Of a stretch of DNA of 64,000 nt, positions 49,509 to 58,622 are shown piece after piece. The translations under genes were made by a program, and so were the position numbers. The notes under the pieces were generated by a model. It had not been told where the DNA came from. It ran no database searches and saw only the letters and a list, made by a program, of their open reading frames with translations. This DNA is from Klebsiella sp. RHBSTW-00484. GTDB lineage: Bacteria; Pseudomonadota; Gammaproteobacteria; Enterobacterales; Enterobacteriaceae. The stretch is from assembly GCF_013705725.1 (NCBI RefSeq), contig NZ_CP055481.1:1922001-1986000 (forward strand). The letters run 5' to 3'. Position 1 is the stretch's first letter, and every line of letters starts with the position of its first letter.

Positions 49509-51029
49509 TCAGCTTCCCGGGAGATCTCCTTTCGTCATCAACTGGCGCTTGCGCCAGTACTTCACCAGCGGCGGAACCACGATAACCAGTACCGCCAGCA
49601 GCAGCAGGGTTTTCGTCACACCGCTTTGCCACAGAATCGCCATGTTGCCGTTGCTAATCGACAGCGCGCGGCGCAGATTCTGCTCCAGCATCTCGCCCAG
49701 CACGAAGCCTAAGATCAGCGGCGACATCGGGAAGTGCATTTTGCGCAGGATGTAGCCCAGCACGCCCAGCCCAACCATCAACAGCAGGTCGAAAGTGGTG
49801 CTGTGTACTGCGTAAACGCCAACCGCAGATACGGCGGCAATCGCCGGAACCAGAAACCACAGTGGAATGGTGAGCATGCGGGTAAAGAGGCCGATTAGCG
49901 GAATGTTCATAATCAGCAGCATTACGTTAGCGATCAACAGCGCGGCGATCAGGCCCCAAACAATGTCCGGTTGCTCGGTAAACATCGCCGGTCCTGGGGT
50001 GATGTTATATAAGGTCAGCGCGCCCATCATCACCGCAGTGGTCCCGGAACCAGGGACGCCGAGAGTGAGCATCGGAATAAACGACCCGCAGGCGGAGGCA
50101 TTATTTGCCGCTTCCGGCGCCGCCACTCCGCGAATATCGCCTTTACCAAAGGAGTCGCTATTACCACTGAACTTTTTCTCAGTCATATAGGTGATGGCGC
50201 TGGCAATGGTTGCCCCCGCGCCCGGCAGGATACCAACAAAGAAGCCGACTACCGATGAGCGCAGCGTCGCGCCCACGCACTGGCCCGCTTCTTTGGCGTT
50301 AAACAGCATGCGCCCGGTTTTCCGTACCAGTTTCTGCCCGCCGCTGGTGCTTTCCAGCATCAGCAAAATTTCCGAGACCGAAAAGAGGCCAATCACTACC
50401 ACGATAAACTGCACGCCATCGGAAAGATGAACGCTATCGAAGGTGAAGCGATAGACGCCAGTGTTGGCATCAACGCCCACCGTCGCCAACCCCAAACCGA
50501 TTAACGCGGCGAGGAACGACTTCAGCGGATTCTGCGCCATCATGCTGCCAAGGCAGGCGATGGCGAAAATCATCAGCGCGAAATATTCCGCCGGGCCGAA
50601 CGCCAGCGACCACTGGGCCAGCAGCGGGGCAAATAAAATCATCCCGATAATCGCGATAAGCGAACCGACAAACGAGCTCACCGCCGAGATGGACAACGCC
50701 ACGCCGCCGCGCCCCTGCTGCGCCATAGGGTAGCCATCGATGGCGGTCATAATGGCGGCGGCATCGCCGGGCACATTGAGCAGAATCGACGAAATGCGCC
50801 CACCATATTCACAGCCAATATAGACCGTCGCCAGCAGAATAAGCGCCGACTCCGCAGGTAGATGCAGGGCAAAAGCCAGCGGCAGTAAAATCGCCACGCC
50901 GTTTATCGGACCCAGCCCCGGCAATAGCCCGACGATGGTGCCCACAAAGCAACCGATCAGCGCAATCATCAGGTTGCCCGGCGTCATGGCGACGGCGAAG
51001 CCTTGCGACAGATAAATCCAGATATCCAT
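49509..51029 (-). CDS. tctA: Tripartite tricarboxylate transporter, large membrane subunit
   Basis: Inner-membrane protein of 506 aa with about 12 helices. It carries TctA-family signatures: GLLPGLGPINGVAILLPLAF near the N-terminus and the related GILPGAGATIASAITY near residue 265, the two inverted-repeat substrate loops. With TctB and the periplasmic receptor TctC it takes up citrate or other tricarboxylates in symport with Na+ or H+. Ribosome site ggaggag precedes the ATG at 51029. Last gene of tctCBA. Confidence 0.95.
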   Translation of the reverse strand: MDIWIYLSQGFAVAMTPGNLMIALIGCFVGTIVGLLPGLGPINGVAILLPLAFALHLPAESALILLATVYIGCEYGGRISSILLNVPGDAAAIMTAIDGYPMAQQGRGGVALSISAVSSFVGSLIAIIGMILFAPLLAQWSLAFGPAEYFALMIFAIACLGSMMAQNPLKSFLAALIGLGLATVGVDANTGVYRFTFDSVHLSDGVQFIVVVIGLFSVSEILLMLESTSGGQKLVRKTGRMLFNAKEAGQCVGATLRSSVVGFFVGILPGAGATIASAITYMTEKKFSGNSDSFGKGDIRGVAAPEAANNASACGSFIPMLTLGVPGSGTTAVMMGALTLYNITPGPAMFTEQPDIVWGLIAALLIANVMLLIMNIPLIGLFTRMLTIPLWFLVPAIAAVSAVGVYAVHSTTFDLLLMVGLGVLGYILRKMHFPMSPLILGFVLGEMLEQNLRRALSISNGNMAILWQSGVTKTLLLLAVLVIVVPPLVKYWRKRQLMTKGDLPGS

Positions 51030-51040
51030 AAACTCCTCCG

Positions 51041-51472
51041 TTAAATTAGCCAGATGCCGAGCGGCAGGGTGACATCAAGCAGAGCGTCAAAGACGTACCA
51101 CAGCGCGATGCCCATGATGATGCCAGCAACGCCAGCCGCAGGTAGGGTCGCGCCAAACAGCAGGCCGAAAACGGCGGTCAGCAGCGCGGTTGACAAGGGA
51201 AAACCCAGCCACTCAAACCCCCACGCATAGACCACCAGTGCCACCACCATCGTCAATAGACGTTGTAAAACCAGACGCCCCGGCCACGCCACGGCATCGG
51301 GCCGACGCAGGAGCATCAGCACAGAGCACAGCAGCATCAGGCCGATAATGCCCACCGGGAAAGGGCGGGGGCCGACGGGTTCATAGGCGTACTCGCTGTG
51401 GATTTGCCAGGCGATAAACATTCCACCCACGCAGAGCAGCAGCCATACTCCGGCAAAAATACGATCGCTCAT
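51041..51472 (-). CDS. tctB: Tripartite tricarboxylate transporter, small membrane subunit
   Basis: Protein of 143 aa with four hydrophobic helices and the family phrase YEPVGPRPFPVGIIGLM. Start at ATG 51472 (MSDRIFAGVW) has ggagg just upstream; an earlier in-frame ATG at 51484 would place that site inside the gene. It lies 11 bp before tctA. Confidence 0.93.
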   Translation of the reverse strand: MSDRIFAGVWLLLCVGGMFIAWQIHSEYAYEPVGPRPFPVGIIGLMLLCSVLMLLRRPDAVAWPGRLVLQRLLTMVVALVVYAWGFEWLGFPLSTALLTAVFGLLFGATLPAAGVAGIIMGIALWYVFDALLDVTLPLGIWLI

Positions 51473-51487
51473 CGCAACCTCCATTGA

Positions 51488-52468
51488 TTATTTGGCGAGG
51501 CCAAAGGCTTTCGCCTGCTGGCGATAGTCTTCCACCTGTTTTTTGACGTAAACGTCAAGCTCCTTGCCGTTCATGTTGAATTCAAACAGGCCCCGGAGTT
51601 CACGCTGCTTTTTAAACGCATCGGTCTGCTGCAATTTACTGAACTCGTCCACCCACCACTGATAGTCGGCATCGCTGACTTTTGGGCCAACGAAGAAGCC
51701 GCGAATAATCGGCCAGACCAGATCGTAACCTTGCTCTTTGGCGGTGGGTACGTTGGCGAGAGCACCTGGCAATCTTTCGCTGGAGAAGACCGCCAGCACG
51801 CGAATTTTATTGCCCTGGAGATAAGGCACCATTTCGCTCAGATCGCCGGAGACCGCCTGCACATGATTGCCGAGCAGAGCGGTTACCGGCTCGCCGCCGC
51901 CTTCAAACGCCACGTAGCGCATGTTGTGCGGGTCGACGTTGGCTTTCTGCGCCAGCAGCGCCGCTTTCATCCAGTCCTGGCTGCCGATGGACGCGCCAGC
52001 ACCGATGACAATGCTGGCGGGATTTTTTTCCATCGCCGCCATAAACGATGCCAGGTCTTTCCACGGGGAGTCAGTGCGCACGGCGATCATGCCGTAATCA
52101 GTGCCGACGCTGGCCAGCCAGCGGACATCATCGACGCCATAGCGGCCAAACTTTCCCTGCGACAGGTTGAGCAGCGAGCCGCCGGAGAAGGCGACCACGG
52201 TGCCGGGTTCTCCGGGGCGCTGGGCAACAATGGCGTTGTAGGCCACCGCGCCTACGCCACCGGGCATGTAGGTGACGCGCATAGGTTTTTTGATGGCGCC
52301 GGCCTCCATCAGGCTGACCTGAAGCAGCTTGCAGGTCAGATCGAAGCCGCCGCCGGGTTTGGCGGGCGCGATACATTCGGTGCGGGATGGGGCCTCGGTG
52401 GCGTAAGCCGAGGCGGTACACAGGCATAAAGCGATGGCACTAAGATGGCGAAGGAATGAAATGTTCAT
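51488..52468 (-). CDS. tctC: Periplasmic tricarboxylate-binding receptor TctC (Bug family)
   Basis: Protein of 326 aa with a 23-residue signal peptide ending ASAYA. The mature start RTECIAPAKPGGGFDLTC is the Bug/TctC substrate-binding motif, and VTYMPGGVGAVAYN and VIGAGASIGSQDW follow. It delivers citrate or related tricarboxylates to TctAB. First gene of tctCBA, transcribed away from tctDE, whose response regulator should activate it. Confidence 0.95.
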   Translation of the reverse strand: MNISFLRHLSAIALCLCTASAYATEAPSRTECIAPAKPGGGFDLTCKLLQVSLMEAGAIKKPMRVTYMPGGVGAVAYNAIVAQRPGEPGTVVAFSGGSLLNLSQGKFGRYGVDDVRWLASVGTDYGMIAVRTDSPWKDLASFMAAMEKNPASIVIGAGASIGSQDWMKAALLAQKANVDPHNMRYVAFEGGGEPVTALLGNHVQAVSGDLSEMVPYLQGNKIRVLAVFSSERLPGALANVPTAKEQGYDLVWPIIRGFFVGPKVSDADYQWWVDEFSKLQQTDAFKKQRELRGLFEFNMNGKELDVYVKKQVEDYRQQAKAFGLAK

Positions 52469-52603
52469 AGGCTTCCTCGGTAGGGTACAGGGAACGTTTT
52501 TTCTGATTATGTGAACCGATATGTAGTAGTTCAGTTGCGTGATTGTTAAAACAGTTACCTTTCATTTCCCTTTCAATGCAGCAGCAACTTTACAGGATGT
52601 GAT

Positions 52604-53278
52604 ATGCGTCTCTTATTGGCTGAAGATAATCGTGAGCTGGCTCACTGGCTGGAGAAAGCGCTGGTGCAGAGCGGGTTTGCCGTAGACTGCGTACTTGACG
52701 GACGGGCGGCTGACCATCTGCTGCAAAGCGAAAAATATGCGCTGGCAGTGTTGGATATCGGTATGCCGGGGTTCGATGGGCTGGAAGTGGTGCAGCGTCT
52801 GCGAAAACGTGGACAGACGCTTCCCGTGTTGCTGCTGACCGCCCGCAGTGCGGTGGCGGATCGGGTGAAAGGGCTGAACGTGGGGGCCGATGACTATTTG
52901 CCGAAACCTTTTGAGCTTGAAGAACTGGATGCCAGGCTGCGGGCGCTGCTGCGGCGTAGTGAAGGTCAAGTGCACGAGATCCAGCAGATCGGCGAACTGG
53001 AATATCGTGATGAAGGCTATTTTTTGCTGCGTGGGCAGATGTTGTCGCTGACTCCACGCGAGCAGGCGCTGCTGACGGTGTTGATGTTTCGCCGCACGCG
53101 CCCGGTGTCTCGTCAGCAGCTTTTCGAGCAGGTTTTCAGCCTGAGCGATGACGTTAGCCCGGAAAGCATCGAGTTGTATATTCATCGTTTACGGAAAAAG
53201 CTTCAGGAGAGCAACGTGCGGATCGTTACCTTGCGCGGATTGGGCTACGTGCTGGAATTGGCCCATGAGGTGGGCTAA
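52604..53278 (+). CDS. tctD: Two-component response regulator TctD (OmpR family)
   Basis: Protein of 224 aa. The receiver domain has acidic residues in LLAEDN (E7, D8), phospho-acceptor D51 (VLDIGMPGFDG), and K101 (LPKPF). The C-terminal OmpR-type winged helix (about 125-224) includes LTPREQALLTVLMFRRTRPV and ESIELYIHRLRKKL. It activates tctCBA in Salmonella. It is divergent from tctC across 135 bp and overlaps tctE by 14 bp. Confidence 0.95.
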   Translation: MRLLLAEDNRELAHWLEKALVQSGFAVDCVLDGRAADHLLQSEKYALAVLDIGMPGFDGLEVVQRLRKRGQTLPVLLLTARSAVADRVKGLNVGADDYLPKPFELEELDARLRALLRRSEGQVHEIQQIGELEYRDEGYFLLRGQMLSLTPREQALLTVLMFRRTRPVSRQQLFEQVFSLSDDVSPESIELYIHRLRKKLQESNVRIVTLRGLGYVLELAHEVG

Positions 53279-54680
53279 ACCGCAGTCGCTATTCGCTCAA
53301 CTGCTGTTGTTTCTCGGGCTGCCGCTGGTTTTACTGTGGGGGCTGTCGGCCTTCAATAGCTACGTCAGTGCGCTACAGGCGGCGACGCAGGCGTACGATC
53401 GTACGCTGCTCTCATCCGCCCGAACCGTAGCCGAACGCCTGGTGGTGCGCCACGGTAAGCTTGAGGTGAATGTGCCTTGGGTGGTGCTGGATAGCTTTGA
53501 ACTGAATATGAACGATCGCCTGTACTATAAAGTTCTCGACCCCGAGGGGCAGGTGATTTCCGGTTATGACGACCTTCCGGCGATGCCGCCATCGACTTCT
53601 CGTACTCAACTCTATCCGGCGCTGGCGTGGTTCTATCATACCGAATATCGCGGTCAGGCCATCCGCGTGGCGCGCCTGCTGCAGCCAGTGAATGAAGGCG
53701 GTATTGCCGGAATGGCGGAAATCTACATCGCCGAAACGCTGGAGTCGCGGCGATGGTTGGCTGGACAGTTACTGTTCTCGTCGTGGATATCGCAAGGGCT
53801 GTTGGTGTTGTTAACCCTGGTGCTCACCGGCTGGCTGCTGCGCCGCGTGCTGCGACCGATGCGCCAGCTTTCGGCGCTGATGGTGCGCCGTGAACCCGGT
53901 CTGCTGACGCCGCTACCGGAGCTGCTGCCGTGGTCGGAAACCCGTCTGTTAATCGTTGCTTTTAACCGCTATATCGATCGGCTGCGGGTGATGATTTCAC
54001 GCCAGGAACGTTTTAGCGCCGACGCTTCTCATCAACTTAAAACCCCGCTGGCGGTGTTGAAAACTCAGGCCTCGGTGGCGCTGGCCAGTGATGATCCCAA
54101 ACTTTGGCGAGAGAGCCTGGCGGCGATGAGCAGCACCCTGGACGGCACGATTCTATTAACTGAGCGCCTGCTGCAACTGGCGACTATCAAACGTAAAGAG
54201 CAGGGGGAGCATGCCTTTTCGCCGGTTGATCTCCATGAGATTGTTCAGAACAGCTGTTTTTCCCGGCTTGTGCAGGCGCGGAGCAAAGCTATCGATCTTG
54301 GTTATGAGGGCGAGCCATCGGCGGTGATGATAGCCGGAGATTGCGTGCTGTTGAGCGAGTTGTGTGCGAATCTGCTGGATAACGCAATTCGCTATACGCC
54401 GCAGGGCGGTATCGTGACGTTAAGCCTGCATCGAGATGGGAACGCTGTGCTGCTGGACGTCGAGGATAGCGGCCCGGGGATCGATGATACGCAGATTTTA
54501 CTGGCGTTAATGCCTTTTCATCGCCTGGAAAACGTCGGTGATAATCCCGGCGCGGGGCTCGGGCTGGCGCTGGTTAGCGATATTGCGCGCCTGCACCGCA
54601 GCCATCCGCAACTGCTGCGCAGCGAAACGTTGGGCGGGCTGAAGGTCAGGCTGCGTTTTTTGATTGCTCGTTCAGAGTAA
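53265..54680 (+). CDS. tctE: Two-component sensor histidine kinase TctE
   Basis: Membrane sensor kinase of 471 aa. Two membrane helices (about 9-29 and 168-190) flank a periplasmic domain of about 140 residues that should sense tricarboxylates. The phospho-acceptor is H256 in [14 protein letters not shown]. The ATPase domain has the N box [16 protein letters not shown]1 DVEDSGPGI and G2 GAGLGLALV. The ATG at 53265 inside the tctD end ([12 protein letters not shown]) is the likely start. Its 3' end overlaps the convergent nudI by 9 bp. Confidence 0.94.
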   Translation: MRWAKPQSLFAQLLLFLGLPLVLLWGLSAFNSYVSALQAATQAYDRTLLSSARTVAERLVVRHGKLEVNVPWVVLDSFELNMNDRLYYKVLDPEGQVISGYDDLPAMPPSTSRTQLYPALAWFYHTEYRGQAIRVARLLQPVNEGGIAGMAEIYIAETLESRRWLAGQLLFSSWISQGLLVLLTLVLTGWLLRRVLRPMRQLSALMVRREPGLLTPLPELLPWSETRLLIVAFNRYIDRLRVMISRQERFSADASHQLKTPLAVLKTQASVALASDDPKLWRESLAAMSSTLDGTILLTERLLQLATIKRKEQGEHAFSPVDLHEIVQNSCFSRLVQARSKAIDLGYEGEPSAVMIAGDCVLLSELCANLLDNAIRYTPQGGIVTLSLHRDGNAVLLDVEDSGPGIDDTQILLALMPFHRLENVGDNPGAGLGLALVSDIARLHRSHPQLLRSETLGGLKVRLRFLIARSE

Positions 54681-55097
54681 GCCTTTCAGACTCAGCGTTT
54701 TACGGGTCGCTACGTTCAAATCATAATGGGGAAGATCTTCCGGTTTCACCCACGCGTAATCCTGAAACTCTTCGTTGATCGTCACTTCGCGATTGGCGCT
54801 AACGCAATCGAAAATCAGGTAGATCATATAAATTTCTTCCTGGCGGCCATCAGCATAGGTTTTAACCCGGATATCGTCGCTAAAGGTCCATGGCGTAATC
54901 TGGGTTAGCTGTAGTTTTTCGCCCAGCTCTTCGCGAACCTCTCGTCGCAGCGCCTCTTCGATACGTTCGCCAGGCTCCACGCCGCCGCCGGATAGCGCCC
55001 ACTGGCCGGGAAACACGCCGCGATCGTCGGCCATTTTGCACAGCAGGTAGTGGCCTTCATGTTGAATGAGCGGGCAAACGATAGTCCTTTGACGCAT
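54672..55097 (-). CDS. nudI: Nudix nucleoside triphosphatase NudI
   Basis: Protein of 141 aa hydrolysing pyrimidine deoxynucleoside triphosphates to monophosphates and diphosphate. The Nudix box [22 protein letters not shown] is present in full (about 37-58, broken by no insertions). Length equals E. coli NudI. Its stop lies inside the 3' end of the convergent tctE. Confidence 0.95.
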   Translation of the reverse strand: MRQRTIVCPLIQHEGHYLLCKMADDRGVFPGQWALSGGGVEPGERIEEALRREVREELGEKLQLTQITPWTFSDDIRVKTYADGRQEEIYMIYLIFDCVSANREVTINEEFQDYAWVKPEDLPHYDLNVATRKTLSLKGLL

Positions 55098-55234
55098 GGT
55101 TTTTCCTTAATGATGACGTGGGTAAACATTGAGATAGCCCAGTTTGCGAGTCGACTCGGTAAACAGCAAGCGAAAACGCGCGGCGGAAGCGAGAGGTGAT
55201 AGGGTGGCCGCAAGTTTATTGATCAGAGGCCATC

Positions 55235-56215
55235 ATGGAACCGATAGCAAGCCACTCACCGCATGATGCGGTTTTTAAACATATTTTGTCCCATCGGGCA
55301 ACGGCGCGCGATTTTTTACTTATTCATTTGCCGGAGCATCTGCGGGTGCTATGCGATCTGCGAACGCTGCAACTGGAATCCGGTAGCTTTATCGAAGAAG
55401 ATTTGCGTGCCAGCCATTCGGATATTCTCTATTCGCTCAAAACGCAGACCGGTGAGGGGTATATTTATGTGCTGATTGAGCATCAAAGCTCACCCGACCG
55501 GCATATGGCGTTTCGCCTGATGCGCTATGCCATTGCCGCGATGCAGCGTCATCTGGATAAAGGGCATCACCAGTTACCATTGGTCATTCCCCTGCTTTTT
55601 TATCACGGCAAGACCAGCCCCTGTCCGCACTCAATGCGTTGGCTGGACGGTTTTTCGCAGCCAGAGGTGGCTGAGAGGCTATATAGCCAGAATTTTCAAC
55701 TGGTGGATATTACGACGATCCCGGATGAGCAGCTCATACAGCACCGACGAGTCGCCATGCTGGAGCTGCTACAAAAACATATCCGGCAGCGAGATATGAT
55801 GGAAATTTCAGAGCAACTGGTCAGCATATTGTCGTTGGGATACACTAACCGTCGGCAGTTTAAAACGTTGCTGAATTATATGCTTCAGGTGGGTAACGCC
55901 GCCGATCCCGTGGCCTTTTTACGCAAATTAGCGCAAAAGGTACCGCTTAAGCCGCATAAGGAGACGCTAATGAATATTGCTCAGTTTCTGGAAGAGCGTG
56001 GCCGCAAACAGGGAGTCCTTCAGGGAATGAAGGCGGGAATAGAAAAAGGTCGTCGTAAGGGCTGGCAGGAAGGTCGACAAGAAGGCCGGGGTGAAGGGCA
56101 GCAGGAGGCGGCTGAACGTATTGCCCGGGCGATGCTGGAGGATGGACAGGAGCCGTCTCAGGTTGCAAAGCTGACAGGTTTGTCACTGCAGCAGCTTGAT
56201 AAACTCCAGCACTAA
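55235..56215 (+). CDS. Rpn-family recombination-promoting nuclease / transposase-like protein
   Basis: Protein of 326 aa of the Rpn (YhgA-like) family, PD-(D/E)XK nucleases that cut DNA and raise RecA-independent recombination. N-terminal HDAVFKHILSH, then the catalytic ASHSDILYSLK (Asp near 70) and YVLIEHQSSPD (E-x-Q near 87-89), then LPLVIPLLFYHG. The C-terminal tail (about 250-326) is rich in EGR(x)EG repeats and ends in a helix AKLTGLSLQQLDKL, usual for the family. The position next to nudI and rhm recalls E. coli yfaD (rpnE), so it may be its orthologue. No inverted repeats or target duplications are seen around it. Confidence 0.9.
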   Translation: MEPIASHSPHDAVFKHILSHRATARDFLLIHLPEHLRVLCDLRTLQLESGSFIEEDLRASHSDILYSLKTQTGEGYIYVLIEHQSSPDRHMAFRLMRYAIAAMQRHLDKGHHQLPLVIPLLFYHGKTSPCPHSMRWLDGFSQPEVAERLYSQNFQLVDITTIPDEQLIQHRRVAMLELLQKHIRQRDMMEISEQLVSILSLGYTNRRQFKTLLNYMLQVGNAADPVAFLRKLAQKVPLKPHKETLMNIAQFLEERGRKQGVLQGMKAGIEKGRRKGWQEGRQEGRGEGQQEAAERIARAMLEDGQEPSQVAKLTGLSLQQLDKLQH

Positions 56216-56234
56216 ATTCTTCTTTGCAGCGAAA

Positions 56235-56257
56235 ACGGCAGCCATATTGGCTGCCGT
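56235..56257. terminator. Hairpin between convergent rpn-like gene and catalase
   Basis: A perfect 10-bp stem acggcagcca / tggctgccgt with a 3-nt loop lies between the two stop codons. On the minus strand it is followed by TTTT, so it likely ends the catalase transcript. Confidence 0.8.
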
Positions 56258-56263
56258 AAGCGT

Positions 56264-57712
56264 TTATTTGGCGTGTTGCAAAGCTTTCAGTGCCGCGGCA
56301 ACGCCTGCGCCGTAGTCGGGATGGACTTCGCTGAATAGCCCAATCTGCCGCTGCTGAATAAACTCCGGGATATCCCGCATATCACCCGCTATCCGCTGGA
56401 ACATGCGCTGATGCTCATCTTCGCTTAATAGCTCAAACAGCTTGCGCGGCTGGCTAAAGTAGTCGCCATCTTCCCGATGATCCCAGTGAGCTGCCGCGCC
56501 TTCAAGGCTTAACGGTGGCTCGCTAAAGTCCGGCTGCTCCTGAAAGACGCCAAAGCTATTTGGCTCGTAGGTCGCACCGTTGCCGCTATTGCCGTCAACG
56601 CGCATTGCACCGTCGCGGTGATAGTTATGGAACGGGCAGCGCGGTGCATTCACCGGGATCTGATGATGGTTTACGCCCAGGCGATAGCGTTGGGTGTCGC
56701 CGTAGGAGAACAGTCGCCCCTGTAGCATACGATCCGGAGAGAAGCTTACACCGGGCACCACGTTTGCCGGGTTCATGGCTACCTGCTCAACTTCTGCGAA
56801 GTAGTTGTCCGGGTTGCGGTTTAGCTCCAGCACCCCAACTTCAATTAGCGGATAATCGCTATGCGGCCAGATTTTGGTCAGGTCAAATGGGTTATAAGGG
56901 ACCTGACTGGCCTCCGCTTCCGGCATTATCTGCACGTAGAAGGTCCAGCGCGGAAAATCGCCTTTTTCAATTGACTCATAGAGATCGCGCTGCGAGCTTT
57001 CGCGATCTTCAGCCACCAGGCGTTTGGCCTCATCATCCATCAGGTTGGCGATCCCCTGCTGGGATTTGAAGTGGAACTTCACCCAAAAACGCTCGTTGTC
57101 GGCATTGATAAAGCTGAACGCGTGGCTGCCAAAACCGTGCATATGACGATAAGAACGCGGGATGCCGCGGTCGCTGAAATCAATCGTTAACTGATGCAGC
57201 GTTTCCGGTAGCAGGGAGAAAAAGTCCCATTTCCAGGTTGGGTTACGCAGATTAGTGCGCGGATCGCGCTTCACGACGTGATTGAGGTCCGGGAATTTCA
57301 GCGGGTCGCGAAGATAGAAAATCGGCGTGTTGTTGCCCACCAGATCCCAGTTACCCTCTTCGGTATAGAACTTGATGGAAAAGCCGCGAATATCGCGCTC
57401 GGCGTCAGCGGCGCCACGCTCTCCGGCGACGGTCGAGAAGCGCAGAAACAGGTCGGTGGTTTTGCCGATTTCAGAGAAGAGTTTTGCGCGCGTATAGCGG
57501 GTGATATCGTGGGTGACGGTCAGTTTGCCGTAAGCGCCGGAACCTTTTGCGTGCATACGGCGTTCCGGGATAACTTCCCGGTCAAAGTGGGCCAGTTTTT
57601 CAAGAAACCAGACATCCTGCAGCAGCATGGGGCCGCGTGGGCCTGCGGTGGCGACATTATTATTATCGACAACCGGCGCGCCGGATCCGGTGGTTAATCC
57701 TTTCTTGCTCAT
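56264..57712 (-). CDS. katA: Small-subunit monofunctional haem catalase (KatA-type)
   Basis: Protein of 482 aa that splits hydrogen peroxide to water and oxygen. The essential residues are all placed: distal H54 ([12 protein letters not shown]), N127 (WDLVGNNTP) and the haem-ligand Y337 ([14 protein letters not shown]). The lack of the extra C-terminal domain separates it from KatE. There is no signal peptide, so it acts in the cytoplasm. E. coli K-12 has no such gene here. Ribosome site aggag precedes ATG 57712; the symbol follows common Klebsiella usage. Confidence 0.94.
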   Translation of the reverse strand: MSKKGLTTGSGAPVVDNNNVATAGPRGPMLLQDVWFLEKLAHFDREVIPERRMHAKGSGAYGKLTVTHDITRYTRAKLFSEIGKTTDLFLRFSTVAGERGAADAERDIRGFSIKFYTEEGNWDLVGNNTPIFYLRDPLKFPDLNHVVKRDPRTNLRNPTWKWDFFSLLPETLHQLTIDFSDRGIPRSYRHMHGFGSHAFSFINADNERFWVKFHFKSQQGIANLMDDEAKRLVAEDRESSQRDLYESIEKGDFPRWTFYVQIMPEAEASQVPYNPFDLTKIWPHSDYPLIEVGVLELNRNPDNYFAEVEQVAMNPANVVPGVSFSPDRMLQGRLFSYGDTQRYRLGVNHHQIPVNAPRCPFHNYHRDGAMRVDGNSGNGATYEPNSFGVFQEQPDFSEPPLSLEGAAAHWDHREDGDYFSQPRKLFELLSEDEHQRMFQRIAGDMRDIPEFIQQRQIGLFSEVHPDYGAGVAAALKALQHAK

Positions 57713-57983
57713 CTTTATCTCCTGACAAAGTTTTATGTAACTTATTCATTTCCCTGAAGGGGCGAAATAAGCTGAGCGTTATTTGTAGAATAAATAGTCA
57801 GTGCGGGCAATCTGGCTCTGGCTATCGATTTGATATCCGCGACCGTTGGCAAATATTCGGTAGCAACTGGTTACAATCACAATGGTAAAGGTCGCTTTAG
57901 CACATTGATTCCTTAGCATTCAGCAGTACAATTTCGCGGTTTTTCGGGACTTTTAAATTCTTGTTTTCTGGATAGAGTAAAAA

Positions 57984-58526
57984 ATGAAAAAAAGCATATT
58001 TTTGGCCCTCGCTGGCATGATGTTCGTCTCTACGGCGGCAAATGCGATCAGCGTCAGCGGGCAGGCCGGTGAGCACTACACCAATCTTGGGGTTGGTTTT
58101 GGTACCGAATCCACCGGGCTGGCGATATCCGGTAACTGGCTGCACAACGATGATGACGGCGACGCGGCGGGATTAGGCCTGGGTCTGAACCTGCCATTAG
58201 GCCCGTTTTTGGCGACCGTTGGCGGTAAAGGCGTTTACACCAATCCAAAAGCCGGTGATGAAGGTTATGCGGCGGCGGTAGGCGGCGGCCTGCAGTGGAA
58301 AATCGGCGACCGTTTCCGCCTGTTCGGCGAATATTATTACTCCCCGGATTCACTCTCCAGCGGTATCGACAGCTATCAGGAAGCCAATGCTGGCGCGCGC
58401 TTTACCATTATGCGTCCTCTGAGCATTGAAGCCGGTTATCGCTACCTCAACCTGGCAGGTAAAGAAGGCAACCGCGATAACACCGTTGCGGACGGCCCGT
58501 ACGTCGGCGTCAACGCCAGCTTCTGA
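57984..58526 (+). CDS. yfaZ: YfaZ-family outer-membrane protein
   Basis: Protein of 180 aa with a 21-residue signal peptide ending TAANA. Repeated amphipathic beta strands with glycines and aromatic girdles (LGLGLNLPLGPFLATVGGKG, RLFGEYYYSPDS, IEAGYRYLNLAG) and a terminal phenylalanine (GVNASF) indicate a small outer-membrane beta-barrel. Function is not established. It has its own promoter region of about 270 bp, divergent from katA, in which I see nothing else. Confidence 0.92.
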   Translation: MKKSIFLALAGMMFVSTAANAISVSGQAGEHYTNLGVGFGTESTGLAISGNWLHNDDDGDAAGLGLGLNLPLGPFLATVGGKGVYTNPKAGDEGYAAAVGGGLQWKIGDRFRLFGEYYYSPDSLSSGIDSYQEANAGARFTIMRPLSIEAGYRYLNLAGKEGNRDNTVADGPYVGVNASF

Positions 58527-58622
58527 TTCTCCCAGGCGCGGTATTCTGTCGCGCCTGATTTTCAGTCATTCTCTCAGCCGCTTTGCGCTATAGTATTCCG
58601 ACTTATCAGGCTGGAGTTCACA

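Noticed and set aside
53148..53264. N-terminal extension of TctE inside tctD
   Set aside because: It would read 39 codons out of frame within the conserved TctD DNA-binding domain; ATG 53265 gives the expected membrane-helix start.
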